Positions 1-11,284 of a stretch of DNA of 64,000 bases are shown one piece after another (the first letter of the stretch is position 1; every line of letters starts with the position of its first letter). The stretch lies in NCBI RefSeq assembly GCF_003852535.1, contig NZ_QAJP01000004.1:124001-188000 (forward strand). The letters run 5' to 3'. Position numbers and translations under genes: made by a program. A model generated the notes under the pieces. It did not search any database, was not told the origin of the DNA, and was given only the letters and a program-made list of their open reading frames with translations. The stretch is from Herminiimonas sp. KBW02. Its GTDB lineage: Bacteria; Pseudomonadota; Gammaproteobacteria; Burkholderiales; Burkholderiaceae_D.

Positions 1-483
1 GATCAGCACGACGTCTATGTGCGGCAGTTGTGCATAGTCGAGTGCGGGTGGCACTTTGCGTTGCGGGCCCATGAAGGTGAACGGCGACGCACGTTCCGAC
101 CAGATCGGGTCGGTGAGTATGTTGAGGCCGCGCATTTGTACCAGCACGGTGGCGTGGCCTATCCAGGTCGCGGTCGAGACTGTTTTATTCGCTTGCAACC
201 AGGCTGCATCTGCCTTGACGATCGGGAAGTGATAGCCGTTGGCTGGTGGTTTGGGCAAGCCTTGTGTCAGACGTTCCCATTGCCATTTCAGGAAGGAGCC
301 GCCGATGTCGCCTTGCAGGTAGTTGTTTTTGTAGAGCGGTGGCGCGGGACTGACGTAGGCGCGGTAGCAACCGTAGCTCGCCATGAGCAGAGTGGCCAGT
401 AAAGCCCATCGAAGACGACGCCGCGTCTTCGATGGTGGTGTCTGGGCAGATGAAACTGTCGGGGATGGTTCCGTACTGCTCAT
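1..483 (-). CDS. MBL-fold metallo-hydrolase, NAPE-PLD/UlaG-like (3' end cut by window)
   Basis: The visible 161 residues start with a basic stretch and one hydrophobic segment (about residues 22-38), a membrane anchor or signal. The motif ATWIGHATVLVQ, then LTDPIWSERASPF and GPQRKVPPAL, is typical of metallo-beta-lactamase-fold phosphodiesterases of the N-acyl-phosphatidylethanolamine phospholipase D type. The reading frame runs off the window at HIDVVLI, just before the expected HxHxDH metal-binding motif, so catalytic competence cannot be judged. The start is 13 bases after the end of parC on the same strand, so it may be co-transcribed. The true substrate is unknown. Confidence 0.8.
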   Translation of the reverse strand, partial: MSSTEPSPTVSSAQTPPSKTRRRLRWALLATLLMASYGCYRAYVSPAPPLYKNNYLQGDIGGSFLKWQWERLTQGLPKPPANGYHFPIVKADAAWLQANKTVSTATWIGHATVLVQMRGLNILTDPIWSERASPFTFMGPQRKVPPALDYAQLPHIDVVLI

Positions 484-496
484 GACTTTGCTTTAT

Positions 497-2809
497 CTAT
501 TTTTTCGGGCTGAGCGTGGTCGCTTTGATTTTCGATTCCAGCGCCTTGCCTTTGCGTGCACGTTTGCCGATGTGGATGCCGAGGCCGGCTGCAGACAACT
601 CTACTTCCTGTGCCTTGCCGCCGCGTCCGGCACCAGCGACGATGACGCCGCGCTGGCTGATCGGTTGTGCTGCCAGCAGTTTTTCGTTCTTTTCCAGATC
701 CATCAGGATCACGCCGCGACCACCTGCGGTGAGTGTCTTGATTTCATCAATGCCGAATACCAGCAGGCGTCCTTTTTCCGACAGGCAGGCAATTGCACTG
801 GCACCTTCGATCACAGGGCGTGGTGGCAATGGTTCATCGCCGTCGTCCAGTGTGATGAAGGCTTTGCCGCCACGTGTACGGCTGACCATGTCGCCGGATT
901 TGGCGGTGAAGCCGTAACCAGCGGTTGACGCCAGCAGCAGCGTGACATCAGCCGGGCCTGCGTAGTAATGCAGGATGCGGGTGCCGCTCGCCAGTTCAAC
1001 CAGCGTGGTGATAGGTACGCCATCGCCACGTGCGCCGGGCAGGGCAGAGACCGGCACCGAGTAGATGCGGCCGTTCGAACCGAATACCAGCAGCGAATCG
1101 ACGGTGCGGCATTCGAAGGTGTTGTACAGCGTGTCGCCTGCCTTGAAGGTGAACTGTGCTGCATCGTGGCCGTGGCCGGTACGTGCACGGACCCAGCCTT
1201 TTTGCGAGATGACGACTGTCACAGGCTCATCGATGACTTTGGTTTCGACCGAGGCTTTTTCTGCCACTTCGATCAGGGTGCGACGTGCGTCACCAAACTG
1301 TTTCTCATCTGCTTCGATTTCCTTGATGACCAGGCGCTTCATCGACGATGGATTGTCGAGCAGGTCTTGCAGGGTGGTTTTTTCGTTGCGCAGTTCGGCC
1401 AGTTCTTGCTGGATCTTGATGGTTTCCAGTCGCGCCAATTGTCGCAAGCGGATTTCCAGGATGTCGTCAGCCTGACGTTCTGACAAGCGGAAGGCATCCA
1501 TCAGTGCCGGTTTCGGTTCGTCCGATTCGCGGATGATTTTGATGACTTTATCGATATTCAGCAGGATGGCTTCGCGGCCTTCGAGGATATGGATGCGGTC
1601 GTCAACTTTTTGCAGGCGGAATTGGGTACGGCGGGTAATCGTGGTGAAGCGGAACTCGACCCATTCGCGCAGGATGTCGGCCAGCGACTTCTGGCGTGGA
1701 CGTCCGTCACCACCTATCATCACCAGATTGATGGAGACGCTGGTTTCCAGTGAGGTGTGCGCCAGTAGCAGATTGGTGAATTCGGTCTGGTCCTGGTTTT
1801 TTGATTTCGGTTCGAATACCAGACGTACCGGTGCATCGCGGCCTGATTCGTCGCGTACCGTATCCAGCATGGAGAGTACCGTTTGCTTGAGCGCCAGTTG
1901 TTCCGGTGACAGCGATTTCTTGCCCAGCTTGATCTTCGGATTGGTCAGCTCTTCGATTTCTTCCAGTACTTTTTGCGACGAAGTACCATGCGGCAGTTCG
2001 GTCACGACCGCTTGCCACTGGCCGCGCGCCATGTCTTCTATTTTCCAGGTGGCGCGTACTTTGACGCTGCCGCGACCGCTGGCGTAGATGTCGCTGATTG
2101 CGGTTGGGGAGGTGATGATCTGACCGCCGCCCGGGAAATCAGGTCCCGGTACGATGGCCATCAATTCTTCATGCGTCAGCTTAGGATTGCGTATCAGTGC
2201 AACCGCTGCCTTCGCTACTTCATGCAGGTTGTGTGAAGGAATCTCGGTCGCCATACCAACGGCAATACCGGACGCACCATTCAGCAGGACGAAAGGCAGG
2301 CGTGCGGGCAACAGCTTGGGTTCGTCGGTAGAGCCGTCGTAGTTGGGCTGGAAGTCCACTGTGCCCATATCGATTTCATCGAGCAGCAGCTTGGAGATCG
2401 GCGTCAGACGTGCTTCGGTATAACGCATCGCGGCGGCACCGTCGCCATCGCGCGAGCCGAAGTTACCCTGGCCGTCGATCAGCGGATAACGCAAGGAGAA
2501 GTCCTGTGCCATACGCACCAGCGCGTCATACACGGATTGATCGCCGTGCGGATGCAATTTACCGAGTACGTCACCCACCACGGCGGCAGATTTACGCGGC
2601 TTGGCGGCGGAGTTCAGTCCCAGTTCATTCATCGCAAACAGGATGCGGCGTTGTACCGGCTTCTGGCCGTCGCAGACATCCGGCAAGGCGCGTCCCTTAA
2701 CCACGGAGATGGCGTAATCCAGGTAAGCGCGTTCGGCGAAGGTGGCCAGTGTCAGCGCTTCACCGCCATCGGCAGGTGCTGGGTCGAAGAGATTGGCTTG
2801 ATCAGTCAT
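497..2809 (-). CDS. parC: DNA topoisomerase IV subunit A
   Basis: ParC is the breakage-reunion subunit of topoisomerase IV, which decatenates daughter chromosomes. At 770 residues it has the family length. The winged-helix/tower core holds the catalytic tyrosine at Y130 ([10 protein letters not shown]), after [11 protein letters not shown]. The quinolone-resistance region reads [11 protein letters not shown] around residues 86-96, with Gln at the position of E. coli Ser80 and Asp at that of Glu84. The C-terminal half carries beta-pinwheel-like repeats (for example [24 protein letters not shown]). It lies 51 bases downstream of parE on the same strand, so the two are probably one operon. It is a ParC rather than a GyrA because of its length and its partner. 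Confidence 0.96.
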   Translation of the reverse strand: MTDQANLFDPAPADGGEALTLATFAERAYLDYAISVVKGRALPDVCDGQKPVQRRILFAMNELGLNSAAKPRKSAAVVGDVLGKLHPHGDQSVYDALVRMAQDFSLRYPLIDGQGNFGSRDGDGAAAMRYTEARLTPISKLLLDEIDMGTVDFQPNYDGSTDEPKLLPARLPFVLLNGASGIAVGMATEIPSHNLHEVAKAAVALIRNPKLTHEELMAIVPGPDFPGGGQIITSPTAISDIYASGRGSVKVRATWKIEDMARGQWQAVVTELPHGTSSQKVLEEIEELTNPKIKLGKKSLSPEQLALKQTVLSMLDTVRDESGRDAPVRLVFEPKSKNQDQTEFTNLLLAHTSLETSVSINLVMIGGDGRPRQKSLADILREWVEFRFTTITRRTQFRLQKVDDRIHILEGREAILLNIDKVIKIIRESDEPKPALMDAFRLSERQADDILEIRLRQLARLETIKIQQELAELRNEKTTLQDLLDNPSSMKRLVIKEIEADEKQFGDARRTLIEVAEKASVETKVIDEPVTVVISQKGWVRARTGHGHDAAQFTFKAGDTLYNTFECRTVDSLLVFGSNGRIYSVPVSALPGARGDGVPITTLVELASGTRILHYYAGPADVTLLLASTAGYGFTAKSGDMVSRTRGGKAFITLDDGDEPLPPRPVIEGASAIACLSEKGRLLVFGIDEIKTLTAGGRGVILMDLEKNEKLLAAQPISQRGVIVAGAGRGGKAQEVELSAAGLGIHIGKRARKGKALESKIKATTLSPKK

Positions 2810-2860
2810 TGTTGTTCTGAAAAATTATTCGATGTAGGTGAGGGCGTATATGCGTCGATA

Positions 2861-4846
<1,986 letters not shown>

Positions 4847-5219
4847 TCAATCGAATACTGGGTAAGGGTGCAGGAATTAGGGTGCTTAATTGCAAAACAG
4901 CATGAAATAGCAAAGTGTCTGCATTCTAATGAAAAAAGGCAATCCCCATTACTTTCCCTGTCTGTGATGCCGGACACAATACGTCGAATTGTGCCAAATT
5001 GTTAAATATAGTTATTTCCGTACGGCAATTCTGGCGTTTTTTTGTTAAAAGCGGTCAAATATATCTGTTTTGACAAATTCCCGACAAAATTGTGTGCTGG
5101 TCGGTACTACGCATCCTGAGCCAGATGGGTGCGTCTCAGATTTTATCAATGCATGCGTGTTGCATGGTAGTGGATTACGTGGTGCTGCGTCTCTGCAGCG
5201 CCGCCTCAACAACAAGCAG
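4847..5219. other. Divergent intergenic region between parE and the pseudo-receiver gene
   Basis: About 373 AT-rich bases separate the two divergent starts, so promoters for both genes should lie here. A TTGACA hexamer at 5070-5075 is a candidate -35 for the rightward gene, although the hexamer 17 bases on is a poor -10. A small inverted repeat (CACAAT, 7-base spacer, ATTGTG) lies at 4975-4993. The reading frame of the rightward gene is open from 5070, but that upstream part does not look like protein. I see no RNA gene. Confidence 0.4.
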
Positions 5220-6050
5220 ATGTCAGCTAACAGTATTCCTTTCGCGGTCCGCCTGATCGGTTTTAAACCGCAGGAGGTCGAAATTTTCGATGCCACTTTT
5301 GCCCTGGACCAAGGCAAGGGATACGGCTATATCCGCCTGTCGGAAGACAATCTGCAAGATCCTGATTTATACATCGCCAATGCCGAGGAGTTAAAAGCAT
5401 TGGTGGCTTTGTCCGACTTGCGCCCCAGCGATGTGCGGCCAGCCTTGCTGGTGGGGACGACCAGCATCCCTTTCCCTTATCCGAGCGTGGAGCGGCCGAT
5501 ACGCTGGCATCGTTTGTTCGATGCGCTCGATAAATTAGTCGAGAAGCGCGCCGACGCGCTGTCACGTCTGGAAGCTTCTGACGTGGTAGCCGTGCCGGAG
5601 CGCAGGCGGCGTGATCGTGTCGATATTGATCTCACCGATCCGGCCGAGTACCAGCGCATGCGTACCGAGCTGCCGAATGGCGGCGCAGTCCTCGTTATCG
5701 ATAAAACGCCGGCCTTCCGTGATTACATTGCTGAACTGCTGTTGCGTAACAAGACGGAAGTCTTGTGGGCGAGTAGCGAGGCCGAGGCCGAAGGTGCTTG
5801 CGCGCGTCAGCGCGTGGCAGTGGTGGTGATCAATACTTCGATGCAGGAAATTAATTCTTATCGCCTGTGCCAGACGGTGAAGGCGATACGTCCGGCGGAT
5901 CGCACCTCAGTGATTTTTCTCGTCAGTAAAAGCAGTGGCTACGATAGCGAGCAGGCGCGCCAGTCGGGTTCCGACGGCTACCTGACCAAGCCGGTGGCGG
6001 CACATCACTTCATCAGCGCCCTGAAGAAATTCATGCATTTGCCGCGCTGA
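5220..6050 (+). CDS. Response-regulator-like protein with degenerate receiver domain
   Basis: The 276-residue product has an N-terminal region of about 150 residues that I do not recognise, with a charged RRRRDR stretch near 128-133. A C-terminal CheY-like receiver fold spans about 155-272. The receiver is degenerate: the phospho-acceptor position reads VVVINTSM with Asn205 instead of Asp, and the usual acidic pair is a single Asp161. The conserved Lys257 is kept (GYLTKPV). The ATG at 5220 is chosen because conserved-looking sequence begins there and upstream codons include a promoter-like TTGACA. It is likely a phosphorylation-independent signalling or protein-interaction module. Its partner is unknown. 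Confidence 0.75.
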   Translation: MSANSIPFAVRLIGFKPQEVEIFDATFALDQGKGYGYIRLSEDNLQDPDLYIANAEELKALVALSDLRPSDVRPALLVGTTSIPFPYPSVERPIRWHRLFDALDKLVEKRADALSRLEASDVVAVPERRRRDRVDIDLTDPAEYQRMRTELPNGGAVLVIDKTPAFRDYIAELLLRNKTEVLWASSEAEAEGACARQRVAVVVINTSMQEINSYRLCQTVKAIRPADRTSVIFLVSKSSGYDSEQARQSGSDGYLTKPVAAHHFISALKKFMHLPR

Positions 6051-6062
6051 CGGCGACCTGAA

Positions 6063-7232
6063 TCATTTGCTGAGCATGCGCATTCCGCGTTCCAGACCTT
6101 CGAGGGTCAGCGGGTACATGCGGTTATCCATTTGTCGACGGATGATGGCGATGGACTGGCGATATTCCCAGATGTGTTCCGGTTCAGGATTGAGCCAGAT
6201 ATAGTTGGGAAAGGTCTTGGTAAAGCGCTGCAGCCATTCGGCTCCGGCTTCTTCATTGTGATAATCGACGGCGCCGCCTGCGTGCAATATCTCATACGGA
6301 CTCATGGTGGCATCGCCGACAAATATAACCTTGGTATCCGGTGTGTACTTGCGCAGTACATCCCAGGTGGAGAAGCGTTCAGTGCGCTTGCGCTGATTGT
6401 TGCGCCACAGCTGATCGTAGACGCAGTTATGGAAGTAGTAAAACTCCATATTCTTGAATTCGGTTCTGGCCGCGGAGAATAATTCTTCCGTGCGCTGGAT
6501 GTGGTCATCCATGGAACCGCCGACATCCAGCAGCATCAATACCTTGATATTGTTTTTGCGTTCCGGCTGCATCTTGATATCGAGATAGCCGGCATTGTTG
6601 GCCGTGGCGCGGACGGTATCGTCCAGTGAAAACTCATCGTGTGCGCCGTGACGGGCAAATTTGCGCAGGCGGCGTAAGGCCACCTTCACATTGCGCGTGC
6701 CGATTTCCTTCGATGCATCGTAATCGCGGTAGGTACGCTGCTCCCATACCTTGACTGCAGTGCGGTTGCGGCTTTCACCGCCTATGCGTATGCCTTCCGG
6801 ATTGGTGCCGCTGTTGCCGAATGGCGAAGTGCCGCCGGTACCTATCCATTTATTGCCGCCTTCGTGCCGTTCCTTCTGTTCCTGCAGCAATTGCTTCAGG
6901 CGCTCCTGCAGTTTGTCGTAACCGAATTTTTGCAGCGCTGCCAGGTCTTCCGGCGACAGTTTGCGCGCGGCATTCTTGAGCAGCCAGTCGAGCGGGATTA
7001 CAGCATTTTCTTCAAAGGCAGTACTGATGCCCTTGAAGTAGAGGCCGAAGGCGCGATCAAATTTGTCGAAATTCGATTCATCCTTGACCAGCGTCAGGCG
7101 CGCCAGGTAGTAAAAATCATCGAAGGAGAGGCTGATGACTTCTTTTTCCAATGCTTCGAGCAGCACCAGGAATTCCTTGATGGACACAGGAATTTTGGCG
7201 TCTTTCAGCGTGAAGAAAAAATCGATCAGCAC
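6063..7232 (-). CDS. CoxE-like von Willebrand factor A domain protein
   Basis: This 389-residue protein has a charged, helical N-terminal half and a C-terminal VWA domain starting near residue 230 (VLMLLDVGGSMDD). The MIDAS metal site reads DxGxS rather than the classical DxSxS; the later Asp is present in VGDATMS. VWA proteins of this type work with a MoxR-family AAA+ ATPase as a chaperone pair that remodels or activates other complexes. That partner lies 11 bases upstream in the same operon. The client is not evident from the neighbourhood. Confidence 0.88.
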   Translation of the reverse strand: MLIDFFFTLKDAKIPVSIKEFLVLLEALEKEVISLSFDDFYYLARLTLVKDESNFDKFDRAFGLYFKGISTAFEENAVIPLDWLLKNAARKLSPEDLAALQKFGYDKLQERLKQLLQEQKERHEGGNKWIGTGGTSPFGNSGTNPEGIRIGGESRNRTAVKVWEQRTYRDYDASKEIGTRNVKVALRRLRKFARHGAHDEFSLDDTVRATANNAGYLDIKMQPERKNNIKVLMLLDVGGSMDDHIQRTEELFSAARTEFKNMEFYYFHNCVYDQLWRNNQRKRTERFSTWDVLRKYTPDTKVIFVGDATMSPYEILHAGGAVDYHNEEAGAEWLQRFTKTFPNYIWLNPEPEHIWEYRQSIAIIRRQMDNRMYPLTLEGLERGMRMLSK

Positions 7233-7243
7233 GAACCTGTCCC

Positions 7244-8098
7244 TCAGCGATTGGTACGCGACATGAAGACCAGGCGCTCGAACAGATTGATGTCCTGTTC
7301 ATTCTTCAGCAATGCGCCATGCAGCGGCGGCACGATGGTTTTATCGTCCTGGCTGCGCAGTGCTTCCGGCGGGATGTCTTCGGCCAGCAAGAGTTTGAGC
7401 CAGTCCAGCAATTCCGAGGTAGAAGGTTTCTTCTTCAGGCCGCTGACTTCGCGTATCTGGTAAAACACTTCGAGCGCCTTGGCCAGCAGTTCGCGCTTCA
7501 GATTCGGGAAGTGCACGGCGACAATTTGTTCCATCGTGTCGCGGTCCGGGAACTTGATGTAATGGAAGAAGCAGCGGCGCAAAAAGGCGTCCGGCAGTTC
7601 TTTTTCGTTATTCGATGTAATAATGACGAGTGGTCTGTGCTTGGCTTTGACCATTTCGCGTGTTTCGTACACATAGAATTCCATGCGATCGAGTTCGCGC
7701 AGCAAGTCGTTCGGAAATTCGATATCCGCCTTGTCGATCTCATCAATCAGCAAAACAACTTGTTGGTCGGCGGCAAATGCCTGCCACAATACGCCCTTGA
7801 CGATGTAATTGCCGATGACCTTGACCCGCTCATCACCGAGCTGCGAGTCACGCAGGCGCGATACGGCATCGTACTCATACAGGCCTTGCTGGGCTTTTGT
7901 GGTGGATTTGATATGCCATTGCAGCAAGGGCATGCCCAGCGCTGCAGCGACTTCTTCAGCCAGCATGGTTTTGCCGGTACCTGGTTCACCCTTGATCAGC
8001 AACGGACGTTGCAAGGTCAGCGCTGCATTGACGGCCAGCTTCAGATCGCCGGTGGTGACATAGCTTTGGGAACCTTCGAAGCGTGTTTCTTGTCGCAT
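7244..8098 (-). CDS. MoxR-family AAA+ ATPase
   Basis: The 284 residues form a single AAA+ module. Walker A reads GEPGTGKTMLAEE near residue 37, Walker B LLIDEIDKAD, and a sensor-1-like ITSNNEKELPDAFLRRC carries the arginine finger region. Length and motifs fit the MoxR/RavA/CoxD group, which acts together with VWA-domain proteins. It is the first gene of a two-gene operon with the VWA protein downstream, and it starts about 115 bases from the divergent Gcr-family gene. Confidence 0.92.
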   Translation of the reverse strand: MRQETRFEGSQSYVTTGDLKLAVNAALTLQRPLLIKGEPGTGKTMLAEEVAAALGMPLLQWHIKSTTKAQQGLYEYDAVSRLRDSQLGDERVKVIGNYIVKGVLWQAFAADQQVVLLIDEIDKADIEFPNDLLRELDRMEFYVYETREMVKAKHRPLVIITSNNEKELPDAFLRRCFFHYIKFPDRDTMEQIVAVHFPNLKRELLAKALEVFYQIREVSGLKKKPSTSELLDWLKLLLAEDIPPEALRSQDDKTIVPPLHGALLKNEQDINLFERLVFMSRTNR

Positions 8099-8213
8099 GG
8101 CGGTGTCATTAAAATGAAAAGAAATCGGAGTATAAGCGAGAAAGGCTTAGTGAATGTAGCGCGGCGATAGTGGCCGCTACGCTTCAGAATAGCCTCTCCT
8201 TACAATAAATATA

Positions 8214-10352
8214 ATGAAAATCTCTTTCCTTAGAATCTTCGCAGTGTGGCGCAGATTCCGTCGCGGTGCATTGCGCCATCATGCCGATAATGCGCGCTAC
8301 CTGCAGCAGATCGAACCCCTGGCGCGGCGCGCCGATCCGAATGCCAGCTGGCATGCGCGCGCCAACTGGATGATCGATCTGGCTGACTGGATACGCCGCG
8401 AACCTAAAGTGTCGCTGCTCGACAAAGACGAGTGGAGCCGCATCAAGACCTTGCGCATCCGCTACATGCTGGACTGGCTGGATGAGCATCGCGATGTGCG
8501 ACAAATCGTGCAGGCAACCCTGCGCAAGACATTGCGTGAAGCGACCGGTCCTGAATTGTTTTCAGCGACCGGCTTGCCGCGTGAGTCGGCGTTCTTTTCC
8601 GAGCTGTCGGAACGGGCGGTCAAACGCCTACTGCCGCCGCCGCTGGGTCAGCATGATTTATCCACCTTGTTCACCGCGATGTTCCCGGATGAATCGGATG
8701 CCGACTGGTTGCTGGAGCTGGATCCCAAGACCCTGTCGCGCCTGTGGAAGCTGGGTGCCGATGACGGTATCGCGCACGGTTATCGCAAGCAGATCGATGA
8801 AGCCATGCTGTATCTGGTGACGATGGTGATCTCCATCGGCATCAGTCCTGCTTTCCGTCAACGGCTGGAACCACGCATGCCTTTGCTGGCAACCCCGTTC
8901 ATGGCTTTGCGTCGTGAACTGGAAAACTATCTGGTCACCAGTGAGCGCGATGAAGGTGCGTTGCGTAGTGTACGCATGTTGATTGCGGTCTGCCAGGCGC
9001 AGACGGACAAGATCTATGCGCATCTCGATGAGTACGGTGTGTCGGTTGGTCTTGTTTATAACGTCGAGCGCATGCGTGCGCAGTTGACGCGTGTGGCGCG
9101 CTTGCTGGATTTGCGCAATACCTCGCATGTGGAAGAAGGATCGGGGCAGGTACAGGCTGTGCTGGTGGATCTGATTATTGCGCATCACCGTCGTTCTTCG
9201 ATACGTGAACTGGTCAACCGCAGCTTCTCTCTGCTGGCGCGCAAGATGGTTGAGCGTAATGCCAGCCACGGTGAACACTACATCGCCAGTGACCGTCAGG
9301 AATATCGCGCAATGCTGAAAGCCGCCTTGCTGGGTGGTTTCATCACTGCGTTCACGGCCCTGGCCAAGGTCGGCATTACCGGGCTGGGTCTGGCGCACTT
9401 CTTTGAAGGTGCATTCCTCTCCATTAACTACGCAGTGAGCTTCTTGCTGATCACGGCAATCGGCGGCGTGCTGGCAACCAAGCAACCGGCGGTCACGGCA
9501 CCTGCCCTGGCGGCGCAGATGGGGGAGCTGGAAACGGTCGAGGGTTTGCGTGAACTGCTGGCAAAAATTGCCGCCTTGCTGCGCTCGCAGGCGGCGGCGG
9601 TGTTCGGTAACTTGCTGGCGGTCGCGCCAGTCATCATCGGGCTTTCGTTTGCCTTCCTGTACATGACCGGCAAACCGGTGATGAGTGCCGAGAAGGCGCA
9701 TGCCAGCATCGCTTCACTCTCCTTCGTCGGCGTTACACCGTTGTTTGCAGCTTTCACCGGCATCCTGCTGTGGATCGCCAGCCTGATTTCCGGCTTTGCC
9801 GATAACTGGTTTGCCTTGCGTCGGCTGAAGGAATCGATAGCGCATCATCGTCGTCTGGTGCATGCACTGGGTGCGGGCAGGGCGCAACGCTGGGCCGACT
9901 GGCTGGAGCACAATATCTCCAGCATCGTCGCCAACGTATCGTTGGCTATTCTGCTCGGGATGGTGCCAGTGATCGCCCATTTCTTTGGTTTGCCGCTGGA
10001 TGTGCGGCATGTGACCTTATCGACTGCAACGCTGGCGGCCGCGGTAACGACGCTGGGCTGGCAAGTGATGACGACGCCGGAGTTCTGGCTGGCTTGCGTT
10101 GGCATTATCGCGATAGGCTTGCTCAATGTCGGTGTGGCATTTGGCTGCGCACTGACGCTGGCCTTGCGTGCGCGTGATGTGCCGAAACGGGTGCGACGCC
10201 TGGTTTTCCGTGCCATGTTGCGGCGTTTTACCCTGACGCCGTATATCTTCTTCTGGCCAACCCAGCCGGAGGCGGCGACCCCCGCCGCACAGCTTGAAAA
10301 CGATGCCGAAAAAGGCCAAGAACAAGCACCGGCGCGGCCTCGCGACGAGTAG
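8214..10352 (+). CDS. Gcr-type 'site-specific recombinase' family membrane protein
   Basis: The 712-residue protein matches the family named after the gonococcal gcr 'site-specific recombinase'. The N-terminal ~370 residues are helical and charged. The C-terminal part has about seven hydrophobic segments, for example LLGGFITAFTALAKVGITGL, VIIGLSFAFLYMTG, ATLAAAVTTLGW and IIAIGLLNVGVAFGC. I see neither a serine-recombinase nor a tyrosine-recombinase active-site pattern. The sequence therefore suggests an integral membrane protein, and the family name should be treated with caution. The start codon lacks a strong Shine-Dalgarno. A stem-loop follows at 10374-10401. Confidence 0.8.
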   Translation: MKISFLRIFAVWRRFRRGALRHHADNARYLQQIEPLARRADPNASWHARANWMIDLADWIRREPKVSLLDKDEWSRIKTLRIRYMLDWLDEHRDVRQIVQATLRKTLREATGPELFSATGLPRESAFFSELSERAVKRLLPPPLGQHDLSTLFTAMFPDESDADWLLELDPKTLSRLWKLGADDGIAHGYRKQIDEAMLYLVTMVISIGISPAFRQRLEPRMPLLATPFMALRRELENYLVTSERDEGALRSVRMLIAVCQAQTDKIYAHLDEYGVSVGLVYNVERMRAQLTRVARLLDLRNTSHVEEGSGQVQAVLVDLIIAHHRRSSIRELVNRSFSLLARKMVERNASHGEHYIASDRQEYRAMLKAALLGGFITAFTALAKVGITGLGLAHFFEGAFLSINYAVSFLLITAIGGVLATKQPAVTAPALAAQMGELETVEGLRELLAKIAALLRSQAAAVFGNLLAVAPVIIGLSFAFLYMTGKPVMSAEKAHASIASLSFVGVTPLFAAFTGILLWIASLISGFADNWFALRRLKESIAHHRRLVHALGAGRAQRWADWLEHNISSIVANVSLAILLGMVPVIAHFFGLPLDVRHVTLSTATLAAAVTTLGWQVMTTPEFWLACVGIIAIGLLNVGVAFGCALTLALRARDVPKRVRRLVFRAMLRRFTLTPYIFFWPTQPEAATPAAQLENDAEKGQEQAPARPRDE

Positions 10353-10373
10353 GGGGTAGCTTTGTCGGATACT

Positions 10374-10401
10374 GTCCACGCTGCCGGAATTGAGCGTGGA
10401 C
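10374..10401 (+). terminator. Stem-loop after the Gcr-family gene
   Basis: Perfect 9-base arms (GTCCACGCT and AGCGTGGAC) are separated by a 10-base loop, starting 22 bases after the stop codon. There is no U-run after the stem, so it may be a weak terminator or an mRNA-stabilising hairpin. Confidence 0.4.
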
Positions 10402-10523
10402 GCTCCGATAGTCTTGGGGTAGAATCGAGCGGTTTTGGTGTGGCGAAGTCATAATTTCACTATATAAAAAGCTGTCCGCAGCCACGCCACCCGCAGGTTT
10501 CGTCTCACTTACCCATAGCTATC

Positions 10524-10844
10524 ATGAAAAAACTATTTGCGCTTCTCGCGCTCGCGGGTGTGGCTAACATCACTACCGCAGCGGAAATCGTTGGTGACGC
10601 TAAGGCGGGTGCCAACAAGGTGTCGATGTGTATCGGATGCCATGGCATCCCGGGATACAAGGCGACGTTTCCTGAGGTATACCAAGTTCCGATGATAGGT
10701 GGGCAGTCGGATAAATATATAGCGGCAGCTCTGCACGCATACAAAAAGGGTGATCGCAATCATCCTTCGATGCGCGGTATAGCCGAGAGCCTGTCGGACC
10801 AGGACATCGCTGACGTTGCTGCGTACTACGCGCAGCAGAAATAA
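10524..10844 (+). CDS. Class I cytochrome c (c553/c4-like monohaem), periplasmic
   Basis: This 106-residue protein has a Sec signal peptide ending near TTAA, a haem-binding CIGCH motif, and a likely axial methionine in HPSMRG. The pattern CxxCHG...IGGQ...Y..AL.AY..G.R.HPSM resembles one half of a dihaem cytochrome c4. It likely carries electrons in the periplasm to a terminal oxidase. It is followed after 12 bases by a second cytochrome of the same type, with a good ribosome site (AAGGAG) between them, so they form an operon. Confidence 0.9.
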   Translation: MKKLFALLALAGVANITTAAEIVGDAKAGANKVSMCIGCHGIPGYKATFPEVYQVPMIGGQSDKYIAAALHAYKKGDRNHPSMRGIAESLSDQDIADVAAYYAQQK

Positions 10845-10856
10845 GGAGAGCCTCAA

Positions 10857-11210
10857 ATGAAAAAAATCATCTCATTGGCGGTGCTCTCCCTGTCGACACT
10901 TGTTTCGTTGAATGCTGCGGCAGAGAGCAAAATCGACGCAGGCAAGGCAGCCGTAACCAAATTCAATTGCGCATCCTGCCACGGTGCCGATTTCAAAACC
11001 CCTATCGATCCTGCTTACCCTATTCTGGCTGGCCAGCATAAGGATTACCTGAAGCATGCGCTGGTTTCGTACAAGCGCGGCAACAAGGCATCGAACGGCC
11101 GCAGCAATCCGATCATGGAGCCGCTGGCCAAGCAGTTGTCGAACCAGGATATCGAAAATATCGCCGCGTATTTGCACAGCCTGCCGACCAATCTGGTACT
11201 GCGTAAATAA
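10857..11210 (+). CDS. Class I cytochrome c (c553/c4-like monohaem), periplasmic
   Basis: This 117-residue protein has a signal peptide cleaved near NAAAES, a CASCHG haem motif, and an axial methionine candidate in SNPIMEPLAKQL. It is homologous to the gene just upstream (shared ILAGQHKDYLKHALVSYKRG-type pattern). Together the two resemble the two halves of cytochrome c4 encoded as separate genes. A strong bidirectional terminator follows. Confidence 0.9.
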   Translation: MKKIISLAVLSLSTLVSLNAAAESKIDAGKAAVTKFNCASCHGADFKTPIDPAYPILAGQHKDYLKHALVSYKRGNKASNGRSNPIMEPLAKQLSNQDIENIAAYLHSLPTNLVLRK

Positions 11211-11237
11211 GTACTGTTGTAAGCACCGGCACGCAAT

Positions 11238-11267
11238 AAAAAAGCCACGCTCAGCGTGGCTTTTTTA
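11238..11267. terminator. Bidirectional Rho-independent terminator
   Basis: The stem GCCACGC/GCGTGGC has a 3-base loop, with an A-run before and a T6 run after. It can end the cytochrome operon from the left and the DUF1841 gene from the right. Confidence 0.9.
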
Positions 11268-11284
11268 TTCTCAGCGCCAACAAA

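Noticed and set aside
5070-5219. N-terminal extension of the pseudo-receiver protein
   Set aside because: The frame is open but starts at a TTG within a TTGACA promoter-like hexamer, and the residues do not resemble the conserved part.
8658-9701. 347-codon open frame on the minus strand
   Set aside because: Antisense to the Gcr-family membrane gene and His/Gln/Arg-rich, typical of shadow translation.
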